Positions 46,978 to 57,639 of a DNA stretch of 64,000 nucleotides are shown piece by piece; the first letter of the stretch is position 1; every line of letters begins with the position of its first letter. The translations under genes and the position numbers were made by a program. Under the pieces are notes generated by a model. The model had not been told where the DNA came from. It searched no databases and was given only the letters and a program-made list of their open reading frames with translations. This DNA comes from Cyrtodaria siliqua (taxonomy: Eukaryota > Mollusca > Bivalvia > Adapedonta > Hiatellidae), in assembly GCA_037043455.1 (NCBI GenBank), contig JAWPHD010004460.1:123454-187453 (forward strand). The letters run 5' to 3'.

Positions 46978-49900
46978 CTAAAAAAAAGAAGACAAATGTA
47001 TCAATAAATATTGAAAATGGGATCCTTTGGAAGAAACGAACACAAACAATTCAAGAAAGAGACTTGATTTATGAGTCAGTTCATCAAAGGTAATTTAAGA
47101 TTAAACATCGTCAAGCCGCAGTAGCACCGGTTTATGCGTCATTTTACTATTTCCCAACGCTCAGGTCAAAAGCTTGCTTATTAACTGCTTACATGATACA
47201 TGGCCGATTAGCTAAAGTATATAAATTGAGGCCCGAGTAAAGTTTTTTCTTTGAATAACATTGTTATACTGAACAGTATTTACTAAAAGGGTAAAACAAC
47301 ATACATTACTCTGAAATTACTTTTATGCATAAAAAACACATTAACAGGTACGTAAATATATTTCATCAAAAGTAATATTAACGCATGCTGCGCAGGACAA
47401 CATAATAAGATGTTGCCCAACAAGTTGTCCCCACACCCTAGCGACCTTTTGCTACTGACCGTTTCAAGGCCCTAGCCATATTATCCATTTGTGTTTGTGA
47501 TCTCACAATCCTTGCTTATGGACATTTTAATTCTTTTTGTTTGACTGTTCTGTGAGAGCTACATTTCCTGTTTGACGTTTATACCTACTTGAACATTTCG
47601 ATAAAAGTGAAATAAAGACAGCCTTCGCGGCAAATGTCAACTTTAGTCAAATTTAGTTTAACTTTCTGGATCATTGATTGCGCACATTGGGAAAGATGAT
47701 ATTCAAAGGCGATTAGGATAAACGACGTGTCCCTAATGATTTTCAGATACAATCATATGCGGGCAATAATTTGTCGATTTCGCACAGATTCATTACATGC
47801 GAATGTTACAATACAAACATTGGAAGAAATGGCACATCAAGAAGGGAACAAAACAGCAAACTCGGTTTAATTGAGTGCATGGGAGGTAATATATGTATAA
47901 GGCGTATCACCTTTCACGACGCCTAGCGGTATAAAGTCGCAATTATGAGGCACATTTCTCACGCTTCATACCACCGTCTTAAGCTGTATTCAACTTTAAA
48001 ACCACAATGGTTTGACTCGAAGAGGCCAAAGGATCAGAAAGTAACACTATTTTTCCACATAACTTACCATCATCCGCCTTTTCGGTGACTTTGAAGATCT
48101 TGCAATCGAAACACATATCCCTGGCTCTTGGTGACAGAGTTTGAATGTCCACCTGCTCACCGGTGCTTTCATACGTAATTGTTCGAGGATCAACGGTGGC
48201 AGTGCGGTTCATCTTGTTAATATGAGTATAATCATTATAAGAACATATTAATATAATTGTATAGTCGAAAGTCTGCAAAATATAGTATACGATCAGATAA
48301 CGTCTTCCCATAAAATAAAAAAGTGTAATACTATAATCATCATTGTTATTCATACTTTATAAAGTTAATAACCCTATAACGCTTTATGCTGTTGAATTAA
48401 AGTGACCAGCGGAAAACCTGAAGTCGTTATCAAGCAATGCACCTTGTACAGTATCGTTTTGTCTTGAATCTGCTTGAATACATTTAAATGAAAGTAAATT
48501 AAATTTGGATTGTTTGACGGTTTCTTAAATTGCGCTACCTTCGAAAGCTTTATAACTATCAAGAGTGTGGTGTTTCCCTTTAATCTTTATTAAACGGACA
48601 GTGCTGTTTGTTCAGTAAATTCGCGGTATACAAACGGTAATGCAGATGTGAATGCTAATTATATCAATGCCGATTATAAACTCACCAGTAGCTAGGATTG
48701 TTATGTGTTATTTAGTAGTTAAATTTATTACTCACATTATGCGCAGTCATGTCTTCCATGGTTTTTTCTGTGGATTGATCACCATAATCATTCCAGTCCG
48801 ACACATAACATGTAGGATTCTCATCTCCTTCTCTGATCAATTGTGTCACTATCATTCGCTTAATTAATAAATTAATAAATAATTAATTTTGAATGTAAAT
48901 ATCGTGCAAGTACACTTATTTATCATCTAGCTCTACATGTTAAATATGACGGATCTTGAATCGAAGTGTTGTTTAACGGCCATCAAAACGTTGTCAAAGT
49001 TAATTTGAGCCGCCCCAGAGAGAGGGAATACGGACACCGTTCCGTACTGTTGCTATCGAAGATATTCCTAGTATTAGTTCCTTTTTGTTTTCAAGGAAAG
49101 ACACGAGACCGCCCGTCTGGCATACGCTGGAATATATTGAAAGCGTCATACTCAGAGTCTCCAGCGAGACTCGAACTCCTGGTCTCCGGATTCAGAGTCA
49201 AAACCTGATATCCACTGCCAGGGCCATCGCTTTATTGATTTAAGGACATACTTCTAATGAAATTAAAATGAATCAATGATGTATGAACCTAATATATGTG
49301 GATCTTCTGTTATTTATTTTCTTAAATATCATGTTTGTCTAGAGTCGGTTCCAAACAAACGTATTAAACATGATATCAAAACTACATTGCCTGATACATG
49401 AACCGTTATATGATGTATTATAAAACGATTGTACTTACTCCTTTGAAGTCGTAAATGGTCCTAAACTTTCCCGGTGAAGTTACGTCTTCCTCCGTTTTTG
49501 TGACAACAATTTTCTCTTTTACGGTGTTATTCATATCTTTGCTGGAAAAGGTGACCCATGCTTCCTGTAAAAGACAGCCTTAAGCATGTGACCTCATGCA
49601 TTCATTTCCAGATTTAATTAATCTTACCTGATTATATGCCTTTATATCCGTTTAAATCTCGTTTGTCGCAACTATATATTGCAATAGTTTGTATTATCAT
49701 GCGTATCACTGTTTGTGACATATATTAATAAAGCGTCTGCAGCGAAATCTCAATTATAACAAAGTAAACAAATACTGAAAATGTGATTCCTTGGAAGCGA
49801 CAAACACAAACAAGAGAGAAAAGTAGGAGACTCGGTTTTATTGAGTCTGTTCATGAGTGGTAATTATAAGATGCAACACCTCTCACGCCTCCTAGCACCG

Positions 49901-52900
49901 GCTTAAGAGATAGTCTACTTTAAAGCAACACTGAATGGGCTTGATGATCCCAAAGGACCAGTAAATACAAAAAACATAAAGATACAGCACTTTCTTTTTT
50001 TAAATAAAAATAGATATAAAAGTTGAACAAGAAATGTATCATTCAATGATCAACATACTGATGTATCGAATTTCCTTTCTTAAATAGTGACGTATGTCTT
50101 TCGAAAACGAGATTATTTGAGGTTTAAGTCATATGTTTCTATGCTAAGTTTAAAATGGATACATTTAAAATTAAGTTAACTCGTTTAGAAGGTAATTTTT
50201 CAACGTTCATTTCCTGAAGAACATAAAGGATATTGACGCCTGTATCTTAACATCTAAATAAGGTAATGGTTTATGATCATGAAAATGGACGCTGATTTGC
50301 TAAATTTGACATAAATACATATAAAGTCTATTCAACAATTTCATTTTTAAAATTGCATGTTTGCATTTTCCCATCAGTCACCTGGATCGCTATAACAATG
50401 CGCCTGGTAACGTCAATGTAATTTGTTCAACGACGACACTTTACACTGTAACGATGGGTAACTCAGTGTAAATCAAACAAATACAGGTTGTACGAGTTGC
50501 TTCTCTTTGGTTAAAATATATTATCACGGTATATTTTAACTGCGTCCGCTGAAGTGTGATACAAATATCACGTCATAACAGTGTTTTTTTTTTTTTAAAT
50601 AATTTATTTTGCGGCAGTATGCGCGCGCATCCCCAACGCCATATAGGGAAACAAACACAATTTTCGGAGAAATCCCTTTCGTTTTTGTACCGCTTATTTA
50701 CTTTTTGGTTGTTACTTCTGTTTACAATCTTCCGTTCTTAACGTCTGTCAATAAGTAACATCGCGTAAGTAATTTGCAGTGTAAAACAGTTTTTAAATGA
50801 GAATGACGGAAACTGGGCTTGGAAGGAAACTGGCTAAAAACAAAGGGTACATTAACAATTATGACCTTAAATGTCAAAAACCTTGTTGACAGAAACATGG
50901 ACTGCTGGACGGACAGATACATATCACTTATATAGTCCTACCTATATGCCCTACCGAGGACGTTTAACACACAATACAGTAGTGAAGTAGCCTTACCTTG
51001 TAGTTGTCTTGAGAAATCTTTGTCCCAACATAGACTGACACTATAACTATTGCAGCGATGACGACGAGTACGACAACACCAACAATTCCTCCCACAATCC
51101 AACGCGACCTCTTACTTTTAGGCGGTGTCTAACAATTAAAAAAAGAGGTTACACTTATAACAGCTTTTAAACAACATGCTGAGTTGGCCATGTCTAAGGT
51201 AAAATAATAATGGTAAGAAATGGTATTGTTTAACAAAAAGTTTCTTGGATTTTTTATGTGTTGGACTTTGAATATGATCTCAGGCATGATTGTTTATTCA
51301 TACAAACATATTCTAAACTGAATGTAACGTATACGAAAAGCAGTCTAACCACAAATGTATTGAAACCATTCGAAAAGGCAGTTTTTACTAATTAAGGTTG
51401 GGCATTACCTTGGAATCTTGAAATCGAGGGTCGTCTTTGGTCTATGAAGATGTACTTAATCATATTTGATACATTAATATGGCCGCAGATTGTTATGATT
51501 TTAAAATCGAACAAAGATATTCTATTCATAAAGATACCGGTTAGTTTAGAAATGATTCAAAACATCTGGACATGGAATGAATACATAATTTTTCATGAAT
51601 AACCGTTTCATGTTTATCTCATTTGTTGTGGAAAGTTATAATAAAACAGCTGACGTTATGTTATTTTCTTTCTAATTTGATTATCTTATATAAAATTAAA
51701 CTAAATGTCTTAAAATAATTTCATTTGGATAAAAAAGCAATTTGTATGTCTATATGTCAAACATGCAGTCAACGTCTAAAAATAGGTTTTAGAACATACG
51801 TTTTACATAAGTATTACCACTGCTTTATAGAAATAAGTGTATAATTTGTTTGAATATATCAAGTCTTTAATTCCGGTCATATCATTTGTATTTTATTGTA
51901 AAAAGAAACTTGATGACTTTCAACATTAATAATGAGATCTAAAGCATGTTTTTCAGGCTTAGTTTAAACTTATTTATTTTACGTCGATTGTAGTAGTCTC
52001 TATCATCCAGACACACTCAAGCTGACTGCGAGCGCTAGCGAGAGTCTGGACTCACTGTTCTTTAAAAAATTTGACCGATAGACGGCGCCAACCGTCAAAA
52101 CTGACTGCGACGTGACGTCATTTTGATTGCAACATCAAAGTGCACGTTAAATTACGCGCAACATTAGTTCCAATGGGATGTGTGAACGTACTATTAAATA
52201 TACAATAAACTTTGTTTTATTGTAGTTTCTCTAAAAACATAATATAATCTTACAAAATGATGTTTAACATTTAATTTTTAGCATTAATCGTGATCCGCTG
52301 ACTATGTTTGGAGTAATTTTATTGCACAACATTGCGCGTAACGTCACGTATTTTTTGACGCCGTCGTGACGTAGGGGGTGATTCCCACGGATTTCCATAA
52401 CAAACTGAAGTTGACCAATCAGAGGCCGGTGATTTTTTTTTGTCCACACCTCGTTTTGATGTCAACATTTTTAAAGAAGCTTTACTCCAGACCATCGTTT
52501 GGACTTCTTTGAGAGAAGTCTCACGAGAGGTCTGGATGATCGAGACTATACTCCAGACCATCGTTTGGACTTCTTTGAGAGAAGTCTCGCGAGAGGTCTG
52601 GATGATCGAGACTACGATTGTAACGTAAGCTTTATGAACTTATTTGAATCACTCTCGATGTCTTCCTGGGTAGAACCAGTACTAAGCAAGTGCAGATACA
52701 GTGTCTTGCTTTGCTCAAGGACACAACACATGTGGTCATGGCGGGGATCGAACCCACCTGTTTTCGATCCTTGGTCCAACACCCTACCACTAGGCTGCAG
52801 CACTCCACAGCCTTGAAGCCATGCGTATATATCAAAAGTAAACCCACACAATATTCAACGAAACATGACAAGTTCATGCGAGACTTCCTTCAGACATATT

Positions 52901-53314
52901 TATCAATTAGAGAAGTTTTAGTTTGCCATAACCAAAATAAACAAATCGTTAAATAAAGTTTTCACAGACGAAGATTGCTTAAAATGTACTTCTGGTATGG
53001 AAATGTAAAAAAACATCAAATTTATGATTCGTTTTAAGTTTCAAAGATATTGTATATTTAAATTTTTCTATCGCTGTTTAGTATCCAACGCTAACTGTAA
53101 ACATTATTCATATTCAAATACATGTACAATACCGTTTTTAGTCTGTTTAAAGAATATAGTAATACCGCTTTTAGTTTAAAAAACAAACAATATGTAGTCA
53201 AATAAATTCAGTGAACATAATTTAAAACAAAAAAGTAAATTGCCTTACCTCGACTTGTTGCGGAATAACAATAACATTTGACTTTGTGTCTTCCATCACA
53301 AGCGCGGGCTTCAT
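46865..53314 (-). CDS. BRICHOS-type precursor of a six-cysteine, tyrosine-rich putative antimicrobial peptide, six coding exons
   Basis: Coding exons on the minus strand are 53314-53249, 51128-50997, 49564-49439, 48858-48736, 48212-48068 and 46977-46865, giving 705 nt and 234 residues. All borders are GT-AG; phases are 0,0,0,0,1. Residues 1-31 form a cytosolic tail ending in basic KSKRSR, and 33-57 are a Val/Ile-rich membrane anchor (type II). Residues 67-197 form a linker and BRICHOS-like region: YDFKG with Asp105, CYV with Cys125, and CFDC with Cys183/Cys186. Residues 202-205 are RDKR, a furin consensus, followed by a 29-residue peptide with Cys at mature positions 3, 6, 10, 20, 24 and 29, four Lys/Arg, no acidic residue, and 11 aromatics. 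Family knowledge: arenicin, alvinellacin and capitellacin precursors are membrane-anchored BRICHOS proteins that release a C-terminal beta-hairpin peptide. Antimicrobial function is inferred. Confidence 0.85.
48068..48212 (-). CDS. BRICHOS precursor exon 5 (second BRICHOS cysteine)
   Basis: Acceptor TTAACAAG, donor GTAAGT, 48 codons plus one base (phase 1). It contains SPRARDMCFDCKIF; one of the two cysteines should pair with Cys125. The extra CxxC-like pair is unusual for a BRICHOS domain. Confidence 0.8.
48736..48858 (-). CDS. BRICHOS precursor exon 4 (first BRICHOS cysteine)
   Basis: Donor GTGAGT. The acceptor AATTAAG was chosen because it keeps phase 0 and a full reading frame; its pyrimidine tract is weak. 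It encodes 41 residues including ENPTCYVSDWND, with Cys125 as the expected first BRICHOS cysteine. The exact acceptor is the least certain border of this gene. Confidence 0.76.
48959..49235 (-). mobile_element. SINE in intron 3 of the BRICHOS gene
   Basis: Minus strand: TGGCAGTGGAT (box A) and GGAGTTCGAGTCTCG (box B) near 49220-49160, ending CCCTCTCTCTGGGGCGGCTC and GGCCGTTAAACAAC. Same family as 16595-16890. Confidence 0.78.
49439..49564 (-). CDS. BRICHOS precursor exon 3 (linker and start of BRICHOS region)
   Basis: Acceptor CTTTTACAG, donor GTAAGT, 42 codons in phase 0. It ends in FRTIYDFKG, the Asp-containing strand typical of the start of BRICHOS domains (residues 103-108 of the precursor). 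Confidence 0.84.
49775..49965 (+). repeat. 190-bp dispersed repeat with GACTCGGTTTTATTGAGTC core
   Basis: The core is an imperfect inverted repeat, followed by CATGAGTGGTAATTATAAG, CACCTCTCACGCC and AGCACCGGCTTAAG. Relatives are at 47020-47150 (diverged), 47815-48035, 55205-55270 (minus) and 59725-59885, so the family clusters around the BRICHOS gene. Confidence 0.7.
50997..51128 (-). CDS. BRICHOS precursor exon 2 (membrane anchor)
   Basis: The acceptor follows a T-tract (CTCTTTTTTT...TTAG) and the donor is GTAAGG. It encodes 44 residues: TPPKSKRSRW, then about 25 Val/Ile/Gly/Ala residues, then VGTKISQDNYK. Basic residues before the hydrophobic stretch put the N-terminus in the cytosol. Confidence 0.86.
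51993..52614. mobile_element. hAT-like MITE with 8-bp target duplication, in intron 1 of the BRICHOS gene
   Basis: CGATTGTA lies on both sides (51985-51992 and 52615-52622). The ends TAGTCTCTATCATCCAGAC and GTCTGGATGATCGAGACTA are inverted. Near the right end a 64-bp segment starting CCAGACCATCGTTTGGACTT is duplicated in tandem (from 52489 and 52553). An 8-bp duplication fits hAT or P elements. Confidence 0.88.
52638..52815 (-). mobile_element. SINE with tRNA-like head
   Basis: Minus strand: CAGCCTAGTGGTAGGGTG (box A), GGGTTCGATCCCCGCC (box B), TTGAGCAAAGCAAGACACTG and CTGGTTCTACCCAGG, a V-like core piece. It sits right beside the hAT-like MITE. Confidence 0.82.
53249..53314 (-). CDS. BRICHOS precursor exon 1
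   Basis: ATG at 53314-53312 in an A-rich context. It encodes 22 residues (MKPALVMEDTK, then SNVIVIPQQVE) and ends at donor GTAAGG in phase 0. It is the cytosolic tail of the type II protein; a second Met at residue 7 is an alternative start. Confidence 0.82.
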
Positions 53315-53388
53315 TTTTTTTTTTAAGTATCTACGAAGTTGCACGAAGCGTGTTTGTAAATGTATGCTCGCTCAAAGACGAGGAGAGC

Positions 53389-53398
53389 CTTATATATA
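53389..53398 (-). promoter_or_regulatory. TATA box of the BRICHOS precursor gene
   Basis: Minus-strand TATATATAAG lies about 75 bp before the ATG, which predicts transcription starting near 53360 and a 5' UTR of roughly 45 nt. This is seen in sequence; use is inferred. Confidence 0.65.
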
Positions 53399-53629
53399 CA
53401 TTTGGAAGACGTACGCAGTCGCGAAGTTGAAGCAAACCAGGAAAATCCTGTTTTAGGGTACAGCACAACACCTTGTTTACGTCGTTTGTCCATGCGTGAT
53501 ATTGTAACCTTGATCTACAAATTCCAAGAATGTATTTATTAATGATTGGCCACAGCTATTATTAGTTCGATGTTTACATTTTGCTTTTGCGCATTTGATC
53601 AAAGTTGCACCTCACTATATTTAAATTTT

Positions 53630-54180
53630 GATAATACCTTTTTAACAACATGGGCCCGTATTCATAAAGCAACGTAAGTAAGAAATATTATTTAAGTCAA
53701 CATTTAAGATGTTTACATATTTTTAAATATCCTTATTAACCTCTCAAGGACATTACAAACCATCTACTTTAAGATATATATTTAGATGTAGGTTTTATTT
53801 ATCCATAACGTTATTAACAGTATTAAGAAAAGGACAAATCGATATAAAAAAGGTGGTTACAAAATTGATAAAATTTGACTTTTAAGTTAAGATTTTGCTA
53901 AGAAGCTTTATGAATACGTACCCTGGTATGTAAGCTTTATGAATACGTACCCTGGTATGCATTTGCCAGTATGTCTTAATGTCGCTTTTCATAGAATGGT
54001 TTTGCGTTGTAATACTTGTTGGAGTGACTGTATTCTTTGAATGATACTCTTCCTGTCGGACTTTTAACTTTTTATTTGCTACCTTGACGATAGTGGTCAT
54101 ATACTGTTTTATCATGCAGATGTGCACTTTTCTGCCAAATAAAGGGGTGACCTATTAAATTTTGCTTTATAGAGCAATAG
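53630..54180. other. AT-rich spacer between the two divergent genes
   Basis: It contains a 28-bp tandem duplication around AAGCTTTATGAATACGTACC (53902 and 53930). No exon seen. Confidence 0.45.
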
Positions 54181-54228
54181 AGCAAATCAATGCGGAATCC
54201 CTCGGCGTGTATTGTACGTAACGTTATC

Positions 54229-54260
54229 TGACGTCATGCATGTAACGTTGCCTGACGTCA
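54229..54260 (+). promoter_or_regulatory. Two CRE palindromes in a duplicated 24-bp promoter motif
   Basis: TGACGTCA occurs at 54229-54236 and 54253-54260, each preceded by GTAACGTT, so the unit is a 24-bp direct repeat. It lies 20-50 bp before a TISU-type start codon. CREs near start sites are commonly bound by CREB/ATF factors. The neighbouring BRICHOS gene starts about 0.9 kb away on the other strand. Confidence 0.65.
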
Positions 54261-54280
54261 TAAAACAAACAAAAAACAAC

Positions 54281-54320
54281 ATGGCGGCGTCCTCGATAAG
54301 CGTAACATTCGGAGAAATAG
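54281..54320 (+). CDS. Probable first coding exon of an unidentified plus-strand gene (TISU start)
   Basis: CAACATGGCGGC matches the TISU consensus (SAASATGGCGGC), an initiator and start-codon element used by genes with very short 5' UTRs, often housekeeping or mitochondrial. The exon encodes MAASSISVTFGEI plus one base, then donor GTAATA. I do not recognise the product, and no later exon was found in the remaining 9.7 kb, which is filled by repeats; the gene may continue past the window. Confidence 0.55.
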
Positions 54321-54361
54321 GTAATAATAGTAATTCATACAGAAAATTTGGATAATCTACA

Positions 54362-54512
54362 TGATAAATATAATATTATGTCAGTGCCTTTTACTATCAA
54401 GTTTATTAGGCTCGGCACGAAAACGAAAAATGGCTCGGCAGAGCCTCACCATTCTTCGTTTTCTAAGCCTCGCCTAATAAACTTGATAGTAAAAGGCACT
54501 GACATAATATTC
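54362..54512. mobile_element. Foldback element with 40-bp perfect arms
   Basis: Arms 54362-54401 (ends CAAGTTTATTAGGC) and 54473-54512 (starts GCCTAATAAACTTG) are exact inverse copies, closing with AATATT. The 70-bp loop holds two further short inverted segments. Confidence 0.92.
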
Positions 54513-55010
54513 TCTATATATTGTATACTTTCATATTGTCCCGTTTAGTTTGCATTGAGCTAAGCGTGCACTATTCTACGATATTTCACGCATTGATATT
54601 GCACGGGAACTTTTGCTCGTGCTTGCTAAGAGCCGCGAAATAGAAATAAGGAACTTCTTTCAAATAAAAATAACGGAATCCTTCCTATAGTGTCAACAAC
54701 AAAATACGATTTTTTTTTCAACCTTTCATGGCAAAAATTGATAAAATAATTCAAATGGTCACTCACCCACTGTTTTTAACGTTATCGAATGGTAAACAAA
54801 CTTCAGATAATCGCTTGATGTTTTTAATGACGTCATCCGACGTCGACGTCGTTTTCGCGCAAAATAATCATCCACACAAAATGAAACTGAATGGCAAGAT
54901 TGGAATTCCATCAAAAGCTATACAAAATAACACAAATACAATGAAAAGTAATAGTCATACAATTAACATTGATCAAAAATAATATGAAAGTATACAATAA
55001 AACGGTTATT

Positions 55011-55126
55011 GAATTTGTATGGCTACATATTACTTGGAACTCGTTGTTTTGGCGCAGGACGACTCGCAAGCTCGTCGTCCTTTGCCAAAACAACTCGTTC
55101 CAAGTAATATTTAGCCATACAAATAC
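55011..55126. mobile_element. Foldback element with about 50-bp arms
   Basis: ATTTGTATGGCTACATATTA, then ACTTGGAACTCGTTGTTTTG on the left; the right arm carries the inverse, including CAAAACAACTCGTTCCAAGT. Loop about 10 nt. Confidence 0.9.
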
Positions 55127-55891
55127 GCTAACCTATAATATTTACCCCTACAGTCTCTATTCTACCACAAGGTTGTAGACGATAAATTGTCTTTATATGT
55201 TTATTGTAGTGTTGCACCTTATATTACCTCTCATGAACAGACTCAATAAAACCGAGTCATTTTCAGTATTTACTGAGAGTAAGGTCGATTCCTGCGAATG
55301 CAGTGGGGTATACAGTATTGTTTAGGTGTAACACGCCCATTGATTGTTGCATTGAGTTGTGTGTGAATTAAAATTTAAATGCCATGTTGTCATTCATATC
55401 TAGACCCAAATTAAAAATGAATAACATACATTCTCATCGCAAATGACACATATGCTGCCAAAAAATCCACAGAAAAATGGGGGTCACGTATCTTCTCAGA
55501 AAGAACTTGTCTCATGAATGAATGGTCCCTTTAAAAACATAAACACTGAGATGCCATAATATTGTATTCATACACTCATTTCCATATAAGCAAAATAAAT
55601 TAAACCCCCAAAATTTTAACATGACAATGCTTGAAAAACGTAACAAATAGATCAACAATGTGATATAAACCTAAAATAGCACTTTAAATTAGTGAAAATG
55701 CCTTTTTTTACAAAAAGAAATGAGAATTATTTATTGACGCCATTATGCGACTACGCCAGGCCGACACTTCCTGTGTTGCAATGGGTGTGCTACACCTTTA
55801 TACCAAGGAATAAATGGTGTGGTCTGTCTCCACCAACAGCCACCTCTAGCAATCTACCGTAATACATAAGCAAAAATGTGCTGATGGTCAA

Positions 55892-56100
55892 TGTTTGGTT
55901 GAACGGTGTTTTACGTCAATTTCAGCACATTTTAGGCTATATATGACGGTCGATATTTTAGTGTTAGAGAAAGACCCGACCATCCACTTTTTCCTAGGTG
56001 GAACCAGTACTGTATACCTCCCACCATCCGTATTATGTAAGAATCGACACATTTTCACTTACAAGTCGAGCTCCTATTGGGATTCGAACCACTAAGGGTG
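55892..56100 (-). mobile_element. SINE sharing its tail with the RNase-H LINE
   Basis: Minus strand: box B GGTTCGAATCCC, then GGTGGGAGGTATACAGTACT, GGTTCCACCTAGG, and a tail GTGCTGAAATTGACGTAAAA plus CACCGTTCAACC. The tail resembles the LINE end near 14320-14350. Confidence 0.8.
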
Positions 56101-56563
56101 AAAGGCTAATATGTACTGGCAAATGACAACATTTGCTGGAAACATTCAAAACCTATATCTGAATATTGTATTTACGAGAAGACAAATATTTATTGACGTT
56201 ATTCGTTAACTAGTCCATGTTTCGGGATTGAGGTTATGCCAGTTACTTTTTTTCTTTGATGAAAAAATAGAATTTAGCCTTATAGCAAAGTGTTATCGTG
56301 TCTTAAACAATACGAGAGCTATTTAAGAGTTATAGATAATTCACATTTGTATAATATTACACCATTTCATTCAGCATCATAAAATATTGCTAAGTCTACA
56401 AATTACGAAAGGTAAAAATAAAGTGAGTGCAAATAAGTATAACAGCATTTAAATACTATTGTAGTGTTATTTAAATGTAAATATAGTTCATATCGTAGGA
56501 AAAACATTAACATTGTAAAGCTTCAATAAACATCAATAAGAAGAACACATAAATGCGTTCAAT

Positions 56564-56609
56564 TGTAGATTCCAATTTTGATATTTCGATATCAAAATTG
56601 GAATCTACA
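56564..56609. repeat. Perfect hairpin, 21-bp arms with TTCG loop
   Basis: TGTAGATTCCAATTTTGATA plus T, loop TTCG, then the exact inverse ending TTGGAATCTACA. Confidence 0.95.
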
Positions 56610-57048
56610 TTTCTATTCATTAACATAAATGCTATTTATGAGAATATTTTTACGAACGCATAAAGAAAAGTTTAACCGCAATAAGTATTTCAGAGCCAGT
56701 ATCTTCCTTATTTTTTGAAAACCTGAATGATTACACCATATATAAAATATAATAAATTATTATGTTTAAAACTGTAGTCTCTGTTGTGTTTAATTAAATA
56801 TTTCAGGGACTATTATATTGTCGGGTTATTAATGTGATGGTGTAGGTTAATGCCTGTGTTAATAAACTGGACTGAAAATGTGCCTGATCTATTTTTTCTC
56901 TTCACTTTTTTAATATACTTTGTTTATAATTGTTTGACACTTTTATCTATAGATTAAGTGAAACTGAAAAATGAACGTTGCACATGAGCTATTTTGTATG
57001 TAGAAACTAGTTTTCCCGTTTGTTTGAAAATTGAAACAAATCTGCGCA

Positions 57049-57540
57049 TGGAATTTACTCAGATCCTAGAAAAAATCGGGACTGAGAGACCTACAAACAT
57101 CAAGGAGCTATGCCAATTTCTTCGTTTTTCCGGCCATTACCGTCGTTTTTGGAAGGCTACGCCAAGATAGCAGAACCAATTAATGCCTTGCTACAGGGTC
57201 AATGTACCAAGAATCAAAAAAAAAGAAAAAAGAAGAAGCATTCTTGTAACATGGAATTGGGGGAGAAGCCGAACAGAAAGCTTTACTTAAGCAGAAACTC
57301 ACTTCCCCACCCGTCTTGGGCTATGCAAACTATTCATTACTTTTTAAAGTAAATGTAGATGCTTTGGTAGTGGATCAAGGGTCATTCTTTATCTACAACA
57401 GGAAGACAAACATCGAATCATAGCTTATGCTAGCATAGATAAGAGTCCGGTCAAGCGAGAAGAAAAATCCAGCCACACATTGAATTTATCTTGTCTTGAA
57501 GTGGGCCATTACAGACAAGATTAGCGAATTAGCTCAAGGA
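57049..57540 (+). pseudogene. Gypsy pol fragment: RT thumb and RNase H start
   Basis: Reads GIYSDPRK, then in shifted frames TNIKELCQFLRFSGHYRR, FLEGYAKIAEPINALLQG, then VLGYANYSLPFKVNVDA and HTLNLSCLEVGH. Interrupted by frameshifts and an A-rich run at 57216-57235. Confidence 0.78.
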
Positions 57541-57544
57541 TGAT

Positions 57545-57633
57545 TAGTCTCTGTCACCCAGACGTACGCAATCTGCGTCAATTAAAAGTGATCATAAAAG
57601 GTGGGCATGCGGCTGGGTGGATAGAGACTAAGG
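57545..57633. repeat. Short inverted repeat between the Gypsy halves
   Basis: TAGTCTCTGTCACCCAGACG and the imperfect inverse GGCTGGGTGGATAGAGACTA. The ends resemble the TIRs of the hAT-like MITE at 51993. Confidence 0.7.
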
Positions 57634-57639
57634 ATGATA

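Noticed and set aside
52720..52815. tRNA gene on the minus strand
   Set aside because: The box B and box A match sits on a SINE body with a CTACCCAGG core; the cloverleaf does not close cleanly.
54728..54982. 84-residue plus-strand ORF as exon 2 of the TISU gene
   Set aside because: No acceptor in phase with the first exon, and a composition typical of AT-rich repeat DNA.
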